A stretch of DNA of 64,000 nt from Aerococcus viridans (GTDB lineage: Bacteria > Bacillota > Bacilli > Lactobacillales > Aerococcaceae), in contig NZ_CP014164.1 of the NCBI RefSeq assembly GCF_001543285.1, forward strand, positions 1,798,001 through 1,862,000, in the 5' to 3' direction. Each line of letters begins with the position of its first letter. The stretch's first letter is position 1. Position numbers and translations under genes: made by a program. The notes below the pieces were generated by a model. That model had not been told where the DNA came from and made no database searches. It saw nothing but the letters and a program-made list of their open reading frames with translations. This document shows, in pieces, positions 44,846 through 53,402 of the stretch.

Positions 44846-45493
44846 TTGAGGCAAAAAATAATCTCCATAATTGGATTCATCATGATTTCGCTTTTCATCC
44901 TTTCCCTTTCCATCGCCGTCACCATCAACTTTACGCCGCTCTATTCGTTTGATATTGGTTACTTGAATATATCGGAATATGTAGGCATGCCGAAAGAGCA
45001 AATCTTAATGAACTATCGTATTCTACTAGATTACCTGAATACCCCATGGATAGCGAAACTGGATATGCCGGATTTCCCTAGCTCAGTTAGCGGGTTATTC
45101 CACTTCACTGAAGTGAAGAAGTTGTTTATGCTGGACTACCTGATTCTGATTACTTCAGGGATAGGCTCCTTCTGGTTTATGCAGTATCTAAACAGAGAAG
45201 GGCAATACTGGCGACTTCTTCGATACTTCCAGTGGGGAATCTTGCTTCCGCTGGGTGTTGTTTTGGCTCTATTGATCAACTTTGATGTGCTGTTTGTGCT
45301 ATTCCATCAGGTATTCTTTAACAATGATGCTTGGTTATTCAATCCTAGCACCGATCCGATTATATTAGCTTTACCCGAAGCATTCTTTATGCATAGTTTT
45401 ATATTGGCATTTGGAGTAATCGAATTTTTGTTTATAATAGGGTATTTCATTTCAAAGAAACAATGGATAAAATACGAAAAAAAGACTCCTTGA
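44846..45493 (+). CDS. lit: Lipoprotein intramolecular transacylase-type protein (Lit, TIGR01906/DUF1461)
   Basis: 215 residues with four membrane helices. The extracytoplasmic loop after helix 1 and FHFTEVKKLFMLDYL match the DUF1461/TIGR01906 family, later shown to be Lit. Lit moves an acyl chain from the glycerol to the N-terminus of lipoproteins, giving lyso-form lipoproteins. A mobile Lit in Listeria is reported as copper-induced, which fits this place next to copRS and lgt. The start is TTG at 44,846 with AAGGGGG 8 bases before. Confidence 0.82.
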   Translation: MRQKIISIIGFIMISLFILSLSIAVTINFTPLYSFDIGYLNISEYVGMPKEQILMNYRILLDYLNTPWIAKLDMPDFPSSVSGLFHFTEVKKLFMLDYLILITSGIGSFWFMQYLNREGQYWRLLRYFQWGILLPLGVVLALLINFDVLFVLFHQVFFNNDAWLFNPSTDPIILALPEAFFMHSFILAFGVIEFLFIIGYFISKKQWIKYEKKTP

Positions 45494-45548
45494 ATGTAGA
45501 GGCCCCCAAAAGTTAGACCAAAAATCTAACTTTTGGGGGTTTATTTTT

Positions 45549-46094
45549 ATGGCAAAATATTCACTAGAATTTAAATTGGAAATTGTAAAACATTATCTAG
45601 GGAACTACGGAGGCTACCGAGCGGTAGCAAAGAAATATAATATTCAAGAGTCTATTGTAAGAAGATGGGTTAATAGCTATCAACAATTTGGAATCGAAGG
45701 ACTGAAACGTAGTAAGAATCAAACTCATTACGCTGTTGATTTTAAGCTTAGTGCTGTAAAATTGTATGAAACAACAGAGATGAGTTATCGAGAAGTAGCC
45801 AATTCATTAGGGATGAATAACCCTAGTTTACTTTGTAATTGGCGCACTACTATCCTCAAGAAAGGCGTCGATGGCTTATCAGAACAGAGAGGTAGGCCAC
45901 CGAAAATGGGTAAACGGAAGAAAGCTGATAAGAAAGTATTTCAGGATCCAAAGAATATAACTAGAGAAGATGTAAACGTTGAGCGTCTGAGACAACTTGA
46001 AAACGAAAATCGTGATTTGAGAATCGAGAATGAATTTTTAAAGGAATTAGGGAGATTGCAGGAAGCAGAGAAACAGCAACAAAGAAACAAATAG
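45549..46094 (+). CDS. IS150-like OrfA with double helix-turn-helix
   Basis: 181 residues with two helix-turn-helix repeats (YSLEFKLEIVKHYLG ... ESIVRRWVNSY and YAVDFKLSAVKLYET ... LLCNWRTT) and a leucine-zipper tail (LRQLENENRDLRIENEFLKEL). Confidence 0.9.
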   Translation: MAKYSLEFKLEIVKHYLGNYGGYRAVAKKYNIQESIVRRWVNSYQQFGIEGLKRSKNQTHYAVDFKLSAVKLYETTEMSYREVANSLGMNNPSLLCNWRTTILKKGVDGLSEQRGRPPKMGKRKKADKKVFQDPKNITREDVNVERLRQLENENRDLRIENEFLKELGRLQEAEKQQQRNK

Positions 46095-47016
46095 TTCCAG
46101 CAATCTACAATCTCCATAATATTAATAAATTCAAATTAGTTGATATTTTGAGAGTAACTGGCTTTCCAAAGGCAACTTATCACTATATTAGGAAGCAATC
46201 TAAACGCCCAGACAAGGATAAGGTTTACAAAGATGCTTTACTAGAACTAAGAGAGAAAAATAAAGATTATGGGTATAAAAGACTGACTCCCGAGTTAAAA
46301 AATTAGGTTATCATATAAATCGGATGAAAGTATTACGCTTAATGCGTGAATTAGGCATTCTTGTAACTGCCTTCTCACACAAAAGCAGAAAGTATAAGTC
46401 TTATAAGGGAACTGTAGGGAAAGTAGCATCAAATCGTTTAAAACGACGTTTTAACACATCGGTTCCACATCAAAAAATTACGACAGATACAACTGAATTC
46501 AAATACTATTATAAGGACCAGTTAGGCAACACTCAGACAGGCAGACTTTATTTAGATCCTTATATGGATTTATTCAATAGCGAAATCATCAGTTTTCAAA
46601 TAACAAAACGGCCTAACGGTGAAAGTATGATGGAAGCTTTGAAGGCAGCTTTGAAGGCAGCTTTGAAGGCAGCTATAGAACGTACAAATGATTGCATATT
46701 CAGAAGAACTTTTCATTCAGACCAAGGCTGGGCTTATCAAATGAAACGGTATTCAAAAACTTTAAAAGATAATGATATCTTCCAAAGTATGTCTAGAAAA
46801 GGGAATTGTTATGATAATTCACCAATGGAAAATTTCTTTAGTATACTCAAACAAGAAATGTATTATGGTCAAACTTATCATAGTTTTGAAGAATTGGCTG
46901 AATCAATTACCAACTATATTAGCTATTATAATGAAGAACGAATTAAAGAGAAACTAGGATGGCTAAGCCCCGTCCAGTATCGCAGCCAATATACTAATTC
47001 CATTGTCTTTTCATAG
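46094..47016 (+). pseudogene. IS150-like OrfB, frameshifted and with repeat expansion
   Basis: The start of orfB reads IVPAIYNLHNINKFKLVDILRVTGFPKATYHYI from about 46,094. At 46,299-46,305 one A is missing from an A-run compared with the other copy, which ends the frame at 46,305. The rest (KVLRLMRELGILVTAFSH ... YTNSIVFS) is open from 46,324. A 12-base unit is repeated three times at 46,636-46,675 (ALKAALKAALKAA against one ALKAA in the other copy). Confidence 0.88.
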
Positions 47017-47307
47017 TTTCACATAAAGTTTCAATCTATCAAGAGTCGCTCCGCTACTACTCTTGACAGATTGAAATTTATGAGAAGTATTGTCGACAAC
47101 AGGAATTAAGCCAAATTGCATGTATTAAAAAAGAGCTGACCAATCGGTCAACTCTCATAAAATTTAGTCTAACTTTTGGGGTCCACTATACAGATTTAAA
47201 AATCTGAGTTTCCGCTTTTGTCATTTCAAGGATGGACTATTGTCTCAGCCTCTTCTAATTTATTCTTAAGATATTTTTACTTTCTTTGCAGGTGCTGATA
47301 CTTCTTT

Positions 47308-49170
47308 TTATTCTTTTCGACCTTTCAACTTATACTTCATTAATCTCATGCCATTGAAAATTACCACCAAGATACTACCTTCATGAACCAACATTCCGAT
47401 AGACATATTCATCCATTCGCTGAAGAAGACGCTGGTCAACAAGACCAACACTACGCCAACTGCAATCACGATATTTTGTTTCATATTATTTGCGGTGGCT
47501 TTTACTAATCCTAATGCGTGAGGCAAGTTGCTGAAGTTCGAGTTCATTAAAACGACATCGGATGTTTCAATTGCTACGTCCGTTCCGCTTCCCATTGCGA
47601 TGCCAATGTCTGCTAAAGCTAAGGACGGACTATCGTTAACGCCATCTCCAACAAAGGCTACAATTTGACCACGTTGTTGAAGTTTTCCGATATAAGCCGA
47701 TTTGTCTTCCGGCAACATGTGGCCGTGAGCTTCGGTCAAACCAAGTTCGCCGGCGACCACATCAACGGTTCCTTGGTTATCTCCTGAAAGAACAACTAGA
47801 TTTTTCACGCCCAAGTCTTTTAATTCCTGCAAATTAGCTTTCACACCCGGACGGACTTGATCGCGAATGCCCATCAGTACTTTTAATTCACCGTCGACCG
47901 CTGTCAAAACGAGAGAGTTCCCTTGTTGTTCAAACCATTTGACATCTTTTTGCACTTTTTTGCTGAGAGTGACATTTTCTTTTTCCATCAAGGCCACATT
48001 CCCAACAGCCACTCTATGTCCAGCTACACTTGAAACGATTCCGCCGCCTTTCACGACTTCAGTTTCTTCAACAGGATAAAAGTTTGTTTGGCCAATTTGA
48101 TTTAAGACCGCTTTTGCTAATGGATGATCTGATTCCCGTTCCACACTGGCCAGATAGCTAAGCGTTTCAGCAGAATCTTTTTCATACAGTTCAGTCGCTG
48201 CAACGGTTGGGTTTCCGACAGTTAAAGTACCTGTCTTATCAAATACAATTGTATCCACATTGCTGAAGTCTTGAATGACTTCACTCCCTTTTAAAAGAAC
48301 ACCGTTACGAGCACCATTCCCAATACCGGCAACGTTTGAGACAGGCACTCCGATAACTAATGCGCCTGGACAACCTAGAACCAAGATGGTGATTGCTAAC
48401 TCAATATTTTGACTGAACGCCCATACAACAATTGCCAGAACCAAGACAGCTGGTGTGTAGTATTTAGAAAAGCGATCAATGAACCGTTCCGCTTCGGATT
48501 TAGAATCTTGTGCTTCTTCCACGAGTTCAATAATTTTCCCAAATGTGGTATCCTCACCAACTCGGTCAGCTCTGATTTGAATCGTTCCGTTTTCTAAAAT
48601 GGTTCCTGCAAAAACTTCTGCATCAGCTTGCTTGTTGACCGGAACAGCTTCACCTGTAATGCTAGCTTCATTGATATGCCCTTCACCCGTAAGGACGATG
48701 CCATCTACTGGAACTTTCGCACCCGTTTTAACGAGTAAGATATCCCCTTCATCTATATCATCCACGTCTACTTCTTCAAATTCGCCATTATCCATTTGTT
48801 TCAAGGCGCTTTCGGGTGCCATTTCAGTCAATCCTTTGATAGCAGATCGCGTTTGGTTCAATGTTCGTTGTTCCAAGTAGTGTCCGAATAAGAATAAGAA
48901 CGTGACAATAGCCGATTCTTCATAATTTTGAATAAAAAGCGCACCAATCGCTGCAATACTGACTAAGACATCAATACTGATGACTTTGACTTTCATTGCT
49001 TGAAACGCTTGAATGGCAATTGGCGTAATCCCAAAGACAGAGGCGATGATCAAAGACCACTCTGAAAGGCCTACGTTTTCTAAAACAAAGTGACTGAAGA
49101 AACCGAGTACGATAAACAATCCACTGATGACGGTGATAACATTTTTCTTGCTTAATATATATTGTTGCAT
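47308..49170 (-). CDS. Heavy-metal P-type ATPase with CPG motif
   Basis: A 620-residue P1B-like ATPase. The membrane site is Cys-Pro-Gly (LGCPGALVIGVPVS, Cys near 267) instead of CPC, CPH or SPC. Phosphorylation at DKTGTL (near 311), GDGVNDSPSLA, and a last helix HEGSILVVIFNGMRLM. No HMA domain of its own; separate HMA proteins are encoded 2-3 kb away. The start at 49,170 (MQQYILSK) has GGAGGG in front. An IS1380 copy sits 51 bases upstream and splits its FNR-type promoter. Metal specificity is not known; copper or zinc are candidates. Confidence 0.88.
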   Translation of the reverse strand: MQQYILSKKNVITVISGLFIVLGFFSHFVLENVGLSEWSLIIASVFGITPIAIQAFQAMKVKVISIDVLVSIAAIGALFIQNYEESAIVTFLFLFGHYLEQRTLNQTRSAIKGLTEMAPESALKQMDNGEFEEVDVDDIDEGDILLVKTGAKVPVDGIVLTGEGHINEASITGEAVPVNKQADAEVFAGTILENGTIQIRADRVGEDTTFGKIIELVEEAQDSKSEAERFIDRFSKYYTPAVLVLAIVVWAFSQNIELAITILVLGCPGALVIGVPVSNVAGIGNGARNGVLLKGSEVIQDFSNVDTIVFDKTGTLTVGNPTVAATELYEKDSAETLSYLASVERESDHPLAKAVLNQIGQTNFYPVEETEVVKGGGIVSSVAGHRVAVGNVALMEKENVTLSKKVQKDVKWFEQQGNSLVLTAVDGELKVLMGIRDQVRPGVKANLQELKDLGVKNLVVLSGDNQGTVDVVAGELGLTEAHGHMLPEDKSAYIGKLQQRGQIVAFVGDGVNDSPSLALADIGIAMGSGTDVAIETSDVVLMNSNFSNLPHALGLVKATANNMKQNIVIAVGVVLVLLTSVFFSEWMNMSIGMLVHEGSILVVIFNGMRLMKYKLKGRKE

Positions 49171-49220
49171 GTTTTTTCCCTCCAAATTTAATTTCTCTCT
49201 TATTGATAAACACAATATAA

Positions 49221-50897
49221 CCTGAATAATTCATAGCTCTAAATTTAAGCTATTTTTTTGAACAAAGTGCCTATATTTAAATTAGGCTGATACATTCTTC
49301 CAAAATAATGTGTTTTCGAACAGGATATCTACGGAAGAAGGCTATAATAAAAATTATTTGTCTATTTAAGGGCAGACTGACCCCTTGGAAAAATAGATTA
49401 AAAATTTTTACGATAACTAGCCTAAATCCATTGCCTAAATCGCCGTAGGCGTTCAAAAACCTTATAAAATTCAGTTTGATACACATGATAACTCGACAGT
49501 TTGAGATAGACTTGTCTACCTGTTTTAATGAGTTTTCCGGCAACTTTAAGCAATGTTAGTCGGATGGAATGAATAGTCATCCCTTGGTTCTTTTTATCAA
49601 AGCCGATAGTCTTTAGACAGTTGATGAGGTTGTATGCAAGCAGACTAATCATCATTCTGACATGATTTTCTAAGAAGCGTGGACTATCTGTTTTATCGAA
49701 ATAAAAGCCACCTTTCGCTTCTTTGATGAAATTCTCCATTGTCCCTCGCTTGCCGTAAAGAGAGAATATGACTTCAGGTGAGACATTATCGGATAGATTA
49801 GTCACAATGAATGCGTGTTGAAAGAGGAGTTCTCCTGCTTCACGGATTGATCGAATACAGACACGACGGGGGTTCGACCATGATTGTGCTTGATAAGGCA
49901 TTGAAAAATACTGAACTTCCCGATCTTCCCATTTTTGGTTATCCCCGTAAAGAACGGATTGCTCAGCTAATTGACTTAACCTCCGATTGTTCTTTAATCG
50001 GATCACATACTGACTTTCATTTTCTTCACAAGACTCATACACCTCTGGTGTTGCGAAGCCGCTGTCTCCACGAACCAATATGTCACTATTCGGTATGGAT
50101 TCATTGTAGTGGTGTAACAATGGGTCGATAAAGGCTTTCACCCCTTTAGATGTGTACTGATTACCTGAACGCAGTTCAGCTTTTAAGAAATCTCCAGTCA
50201 GTCCGTCAAAGGCAACTAATGGGTGGTAGCCGTAGGTTTGATAATGTGCATTATAATCTGTTTGTTCTTGATGGCCAAAGGTATCTGAATGAGTGGAATC
50301 GAGATCAATGATTAACTCGGTGTCATTGCGAATCAAACGCGCTTTATCAATGAGCGACTGATTTAATGATTGTAATTGACCCACATTTTCTGTGGTGAAA
50401 CGATCCAGAAACCGTGAAATTGACGATTGTGAGGCTAATTGTTTTCTGCCTAACACCATTTGAAAGACTGGATCATGTCGTAACAGATTAGCTGACGAGT
50501 CTGCCGAATAACCAGCAATCAGTTGCATAATGAGCTGTTCTAATATCGCTAAATTATCATGCGTGTAGTAAGCACGGTTGTCTTTAATGTCCAGAAGTGA
50601 TTTTGCCAAATCAGAAAACTTGAAGGTATCCATTACTTCTTTAACTAAGACTAAACCCGAATCACTCGATAAACGACCACCTGTATGCGAAATGATTATG
50701 TTTGAATTGAATTTTACCTGGTTTTTGTGTAAGCTAATCATGAAGAGAACTCCTTTCTTATGGTTGGTTTAGACACCTTTACCATATCAGAATGGGGTTC
50801 TTTTTTCATCACTTAATAGGTGAAAATGAAAAAGTAAATTTAAGCTGCCGTTAGGCAGTTGGCACATGTTTTCAACGAAAAGTATGAATTGTTCAGG
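49221..50897 (-). mobile_element. IS1380-family insertion sequence, copy 2 (complete)
   Basis: 1677 bases with CCTGAATAATTCATA at 49,221 and TATGAATTGTTCAGG at 50,897; one mismatch in the repeat. A 5-bp target duplication TATAA is found on both sides (49,216-49,220 and 50,898-50,902). Confidence 0.93.
49422..50741 (-). CDS. IS1380-family transposase (copy 2)
   Basis: 439 residues, differing from copy 1 at only about 14-15 positions, most in the last 60 residues. All DDE blocks intact. Confidence 0.93.
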   Translation of the reverse strand: MISLHKNQVKFNSNIIISHTGGRLSSDSGLVLVKEVMDTFKFSDLAKSLLDIKDNRAYYTHDNLAILEQLIMQLIAGYSADSSANLLRHDPVFQMVLGRKQLASQSSISRFLDRFTTENVGQLQSLNQSLIDKARLIRNDTELIIDLDSTHSDTFGHQEQTDYNAHYQTYGYHPLVAFDGLTGDFLKAELRSGNQYTSKGVKAFIDPLLHHYNESIPNSDILVRGDSGFATPEVYESCEENESQYVIRLKNNRRLSQLAEQSVLYGDNQKWEDREVQYFSMPYQAQSWSNPRRVCIRSIREAGELLFQHAFIVTNLSDNVSPEVIFSLYGKRGTMENFIKEAKGGFYFDKTDSPRFLENHVRMMISLLAYNLINCLKTIGFDKKNQGMTIHSIRLTLLKVAGKLIKTGRQVYLKLSSYHVYQTEFYKVFERLRRFRQWI

Positions 50898-50923
50898 TAT
50901 AAGATAATTGCTTAATTAATTAA

Positions 50924-50937
50924 TTGACTGACATCAA
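50924..50937 (-). promoter_or_regulatory. FNR/FLP-type box, severed promoter of the CPG ATPase
   Basis: TTGATGTCAGTCAA on the minus strand has one mismatch to TTGAT-N4-ATCAA. If the IS1380 copy and one TATAA are removed, TATATT stands so that the box centre is 41.5 bases before the predicted start point, the class II activation position. Confidence 0.7.
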
Positions 50938-50988
50938 GTTTAGAAAGTTCTCTTTTATTGTTTCTAAGCACCTCGAATCGGATTGCAA

Positions 50989-51033
50989 CAAAAAAAGCAA
51001 TCCTGAAAAAATAGCTTTTCTTCCAGAATTGCC
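50989..51033 (-). terminator. Terminator after HMA protein a
   Basis: GGCAATTCTGG...CAGGATTGC then TTTTTTT on the minus strand. Confidence 0.75.
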
Positions 51034-51049
51034 TAGTTCATTTAATCTG

Positions 51050-51283
51050 TTAAGCGGCCTTGACTTTTGTTTTAAGGACCGAATAGCCTACGTTTTCGAT
51101 AGCTTTTTGAATCTCTTCAATCGAAGTGACAGCTGAATCAAAATTGGTTTTGACTTTGCTGGAGTTGAATAATACTTTAAGGCTGTCTTTATCAACACCG
51201 TTAACTGATTTTACAGCACCTTCAATTTTTTGCGTACAACTTGGACAAGACAACGTTTCTAATTGCAATATAGCTTTTTCCAT
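51050..51283 (-). CDS. HMA-domain metal chaperone (copy a)
   Basis: 77 residues, one HMA domain with LSCPSCTQKIEGAV (CxxC at about 13-16). It is a CopZ-like chaperone, though quite different from the two CopZ copies. It differs from copy b at only about four residues. It lies downstream of the truncated fba piece and has no promoter of its own; it would be read from the copy b promoter. Confidence 0.85.
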   Translation of the reverse strand: MEKAILQLETLSCPSCTQKIEGAVKSVNGVDKDSLKVLFNSSKVKTNFDSAVTSIEEIQKAIENVGYSVLKTKVKAA

Positions 51284-51321
51284 AATTCCTATCTCCTTTA
51301 TGTGTTTTTATTTTATCGGCA

Positions 51322-51424
51322 TTTGACTACTGGTCTTCACTGACCCCATAAGCATTCAGAGCTTTTGGTGTACTACCACCGCTTTGATCAAGTGCCGCGG
51401 TAAAGCCGTCTGTATTCTTTATAG
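51322..51424 (-). pseudogene. fba remnant
   Basis: Bases 51,328-51,424 match the N-terminal part of the class I aldolase gene (28,640-28,715), reading [17 protein letters not shown], but start codon and C-terminus are gone. A deletion between two short ATAG repeats removed the start. Confidence 0.8.
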
Positions 51425-51507
51425 TTATCCTTCACTAATTAGTTTATTAAAAATTTTCATCATAACAGGTCTTCTTTGCCTATTATCGCTGTTATTACAT
51501 TTTCTGA

Positions 51508-51702
51508 TTATAAAAGTGGCAAGACTAACGCAATTGCCCCAATAATAATCGCTGCCCAGTTGAGTCCTTTCTGTGGGGAAAATAGCCCGATGATTCCTAG
51601 AACGACTGCAGCTACGCCCATCCATACTGGCTGCCAAAAGAAAGCGATTATCCCTACAAGAATTCCAATCCATCCTAACCATTGCCCAGTTGTATTACTC
51701 AT
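51508..51702 (-). CDS. Small two-helix membrane protein (copy 2)
   Basis: 64 residues differing from copy 1 at four positions (including Ser for Lys at 2 and Ala for Thr). It has kept its AGGAGAAGATAAATC ribosome-binding site while the gap and fba genes around it were lost, which suggests it is still useful or simply recent. Confidence 0.75.
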   Translation of the reverse strand: MSNTTGQWLGWIGILVGIIAFFWQPVWMGVAAVVLGIIGLFSPQKGLNWAAIIIGAIALVLPLL

Positions 51703-51732
51703 GATTTATCTTCTCCTTATGCATATTTTTTA

Positions 51733-51765
51733 ATGATTTATTTAATCGAGAAATATATTCTGTTA
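51733..51765 (-). pseudogene. Tail of gap fused behind HMA copy b
   Basis: The last codons of gap2 (TEYISRLNK, stop) are present directly after the HMA copy b stop. This shows that recombination replaced the body of gap with the HMA gene. Confidence 0.75.
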
Positions 51766-51996
51766 AGCGGCCTTGACTTTTGTTTTAAGGACCGGATAGC
51801 CTACGTTTTCGATAGCTTTTTGAATCTCTTCAATCGAAGTGACAGCTGAATCAAAATTGGTTTTGACTTTGCTGGAGTTGAATAATACTTTAATGCTGTC
51901 TTTATCAACACCGTTAACTGATTTCACGGCCCCTTCAATTTTTTGCATACAACTTGGACAAGACAACGTTTCTAATTGCAATATAGCTTTTTCCAT
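51763..51996 (-). CDS. HMA-domain metal chaperone (copy b)
   Basis: 77 residues, LSCPSCMQKIEGAV as metal site; otherwise nearly identical to copy a. AAAGGAGATAGG is its ribosome-binding site. Its promoter carries both an FNR-type box and a CopY box (52,064-52,115). It starts the unit HMA b-small membrane protein-HMA a. Confidence 0.87.
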   Translation of the reverse strand: MEKAILQLETLSCPSCMQKIEGAVKSVNGVDKDSIKVLFNSSKVKTNFDSAVTSIEEIQKAIENVGYPVLKTKVKAA

Positions 51997-52063
51997 AATT
52001 CCTATCTCCTTTATGTGTTTTTATTTTATCGGCAGCAGATTAATGAACACTGCCTTTTCCTCT

Positions 52064-52115
52064 TTACAACTGTAATATAGCTCACTTTTAGCAAACGAAA
52101 ATTGACGCATATCAA
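52064..52115 (-). promoter_or_regulatory. Dual FNR-box and CopY-box promoter of HMA copy b
   Basis: Minus strand: TTGATATGCGTCAA (52,102-52,115), one mismatch to the FNR consensus, centred 41.5 bases before the start point predicted from TATATT (52,074-52,079). TTACAGTTGTAA (52,064-52,075) is a perfect CopY-type palindrome (TACANNTGTA) overlapping the -10 and start. Confidence 0.75.
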
Positions 52116-52142
52116 GTTCGGCACTTCTTTTTATCTTTTTAC

Positions 52143-52403
52143 TCAATTCACCATCTTAATAGTCTTTTTCTGCCCCTTATTGCCATCAGAATAATAAGAA
52201 ATTGGTGGATAATCTTGTCTGCGTATAAACCATACTACAATCGCGCCAATAAACAGGGGCAGAGACAAGGCTTGCGAAACGCGGATCCACTTCCCAATCC
52301 ATAAACTGTTCGTTCGCATACCTTCAATGAAGAACCGACCCACTGAGTACCACAAAACGTAACTCAAAGCGACTTCTTCTTGACGCAAAAGCACTGAGTT
52401 CTG
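52143..52403 (-). pseudogene. lgt, C-terminal remnant
   Basis: The frame reads EEVALSYVLWYSVGRFFIEGMR, like the lgt at 43 kb, and ends SYYSDGNKGQKKT. The N-terminal two thirds, with the GRWGNFINQE signature, are missing. It is a diverged paralogue rather than a duplicate. Confidence 0.85.
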
Positions 52404-52459
52404 TCCCATTGTTAATGAAGAGTGACAGAACACCAACGTGTAGAAAAAAGTGTGTCCGA

Positions 52460-53167
52460 TTATTCGCTGTAAAGCAATAAATCATCTAAATCCTGAATCT
52501 TGATTCTTTTCCCAGACAGTTGTTGAATCAATCCCTCGTTCTCCAATTCTCCAAATTTGCGACTGATAGTCTCAGGTGTCGTTCCTAAATAGGAAGCAAT
52601 ATCCTTTTTTGCCATCGGCAGGGTGATGGTGGGAGAGTTACCCATTTCAGGTTCCACATTTTCTGCCAAAAACAAAACTAAACGGGTAATGACACTCTCC
52701 ACGGCTACTTGTGCAGTTTGACGTGCGGATTTTTCTAACCGCTGCGACATCTCTCCTAGCAGTTTTAACGAAATTGCAGGATACTCTTTTAGAAACGCTT
52801 GTACATCATGTTGTTGAATCATGCAGACAGACGTATCTCGAGTAGCTTCTGCGTATTCCTCGTGCACAACATCAGGATTGAACAACGTCCATTCTCCCGT
52901 AAAGTCACCTGGATTCAAAATACGCACTAGTTGCTCTTTACCAGAATCAGACAAGCGATAGATACGGACTTTTCCGCGATTTACAATATACAAGGCACCA
53001 TCTTTTTCTTGCGAGCGAAACAGAAACGCCCCTTTTTGATAGTGCTTCGTGTGCGCTTTTCCAGCGATGCGATCCATCGCGCTTTCCTCCAAATGATTGA
53101 ATATCGGGACTAAGCGGATACAAGCTGAGTGGTCTCCTGTTGCATGTGGTTGGGTGTATTGAGTCAA
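52460..53167 (-). CDS. Crp/Fnr-family regulator (FLP-like)
   Basis: 235 residues: cyclic-nucleotide-type beta barrel (KGAFLFRSQEKDGALYIVNRGKVRIY), a long dimer helix and a helix-turn-helix ending DIASYLGTTPETISRKFGELE. The recognition helix (ETISRKF) is of the FNR type that reads TTGAT. There is no four-cysteine iron-sulfur site; Cys near 16 (SACIRLVPIFNHL) and a Cys near 93-94 resemble the redox pair of lactobacilli FLP. The start is TTG at 53,167 with GGGGAAG in front. Its own promoter has a perfect FNR box. Confidence 0.88.
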   Translation of the reverse strand: MTQYTQPHATGDHSACIRLVPIFNHLEESAMDRIAGKAHTKHYQKGAFLFRSQEKDGALYIVNRGKVRIYRLSDSGKEQLVRILNPGDFTGEWTLFNPDVVHEEYAEATRDTSVCMIQQHDVQAFLKEYPAISLKLLGEMSQRLEKSARQTAQVAVESVITRLVLFLAENVEPEMGNSPTITLPMAKKDIASYLGTTPETISRKFGELENEGLIQQLSGKRIKIQDLDDLLLYSE

Positions 53168-53215
53168 TTCGTTCTTCCCCTTTATCAGTTTACTGTCCTT
53201 TTTTTTAACTTTCCT

Positions 53216-53262
53216 ATATTTAGTATAAAGGCCCCTAGCTCAAAAAAATTGATACTCATCAA
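53216..53262 (-). promoter_or_regulatory. Autoregulated fnr/flp promoter with perfect FNR box
   Basis: TTGATGAGTATCAA (53,249-53,262) matches TTGAT-N4-ATCAA fully. TATACT (53,222-53,227) puts the box centre about 40.5-41.5 bases before the start point. Confidence 0.82.
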
Positions 53263-53281
53263 GAAAAGTCTTTTTAACGGC

Positions 53282-53402
53282 AAAAAAATAGGAGTTGGAA
53301 AAAGTCCCAACCCCAAAATCTTTAATTTTTAAATGTATGTTTACGAAAAACCTAATCTTCATCCTCATCAAACGCATCGTCATCTTCCAATGCCTCTTTG
53401 CC
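53282..53402 (-). pseudogene. Acidic C-terminal tail of a lost gene, with terminator
   Basis: The minus strand reads ALEDDDAFDEDED and a stop at 53,352-53,354, followed by a hairpin (GGGTTGG...CCAACTCC) and T-run. Such a tail resembles RNA polymerase delta subunits, but too little is left to say. The rest was replaced by the IS30 piece. Confidence 0.4.

Larger units (their letters stand above)
45495..47190 (+). mobile_element. IS150-like (IS3 family) element, complete ends, broken orfB
   Basis: Ends TGTAGAGGCCCCCAAAAG and (reverse complement) TATAGTGGACCCCAAAAG are matched repeats. It carries orfA and a frameshifted orfB, then 170 non-coding bases with two hairpins (TTTCAATCT...AGATTGAAA and GAGTTGACC...GGTCAACTC). 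No matching target triplets. It follows lit immediately. Confidence 0.85.

Noticed and set aside
51425..51733. Overlapping frames on both strands around the small membrane protein copy 2
   Set aside because: Out-of-frame readings of the 64-aa gene; they lack start signals, and the same shadows occur at copy 1.
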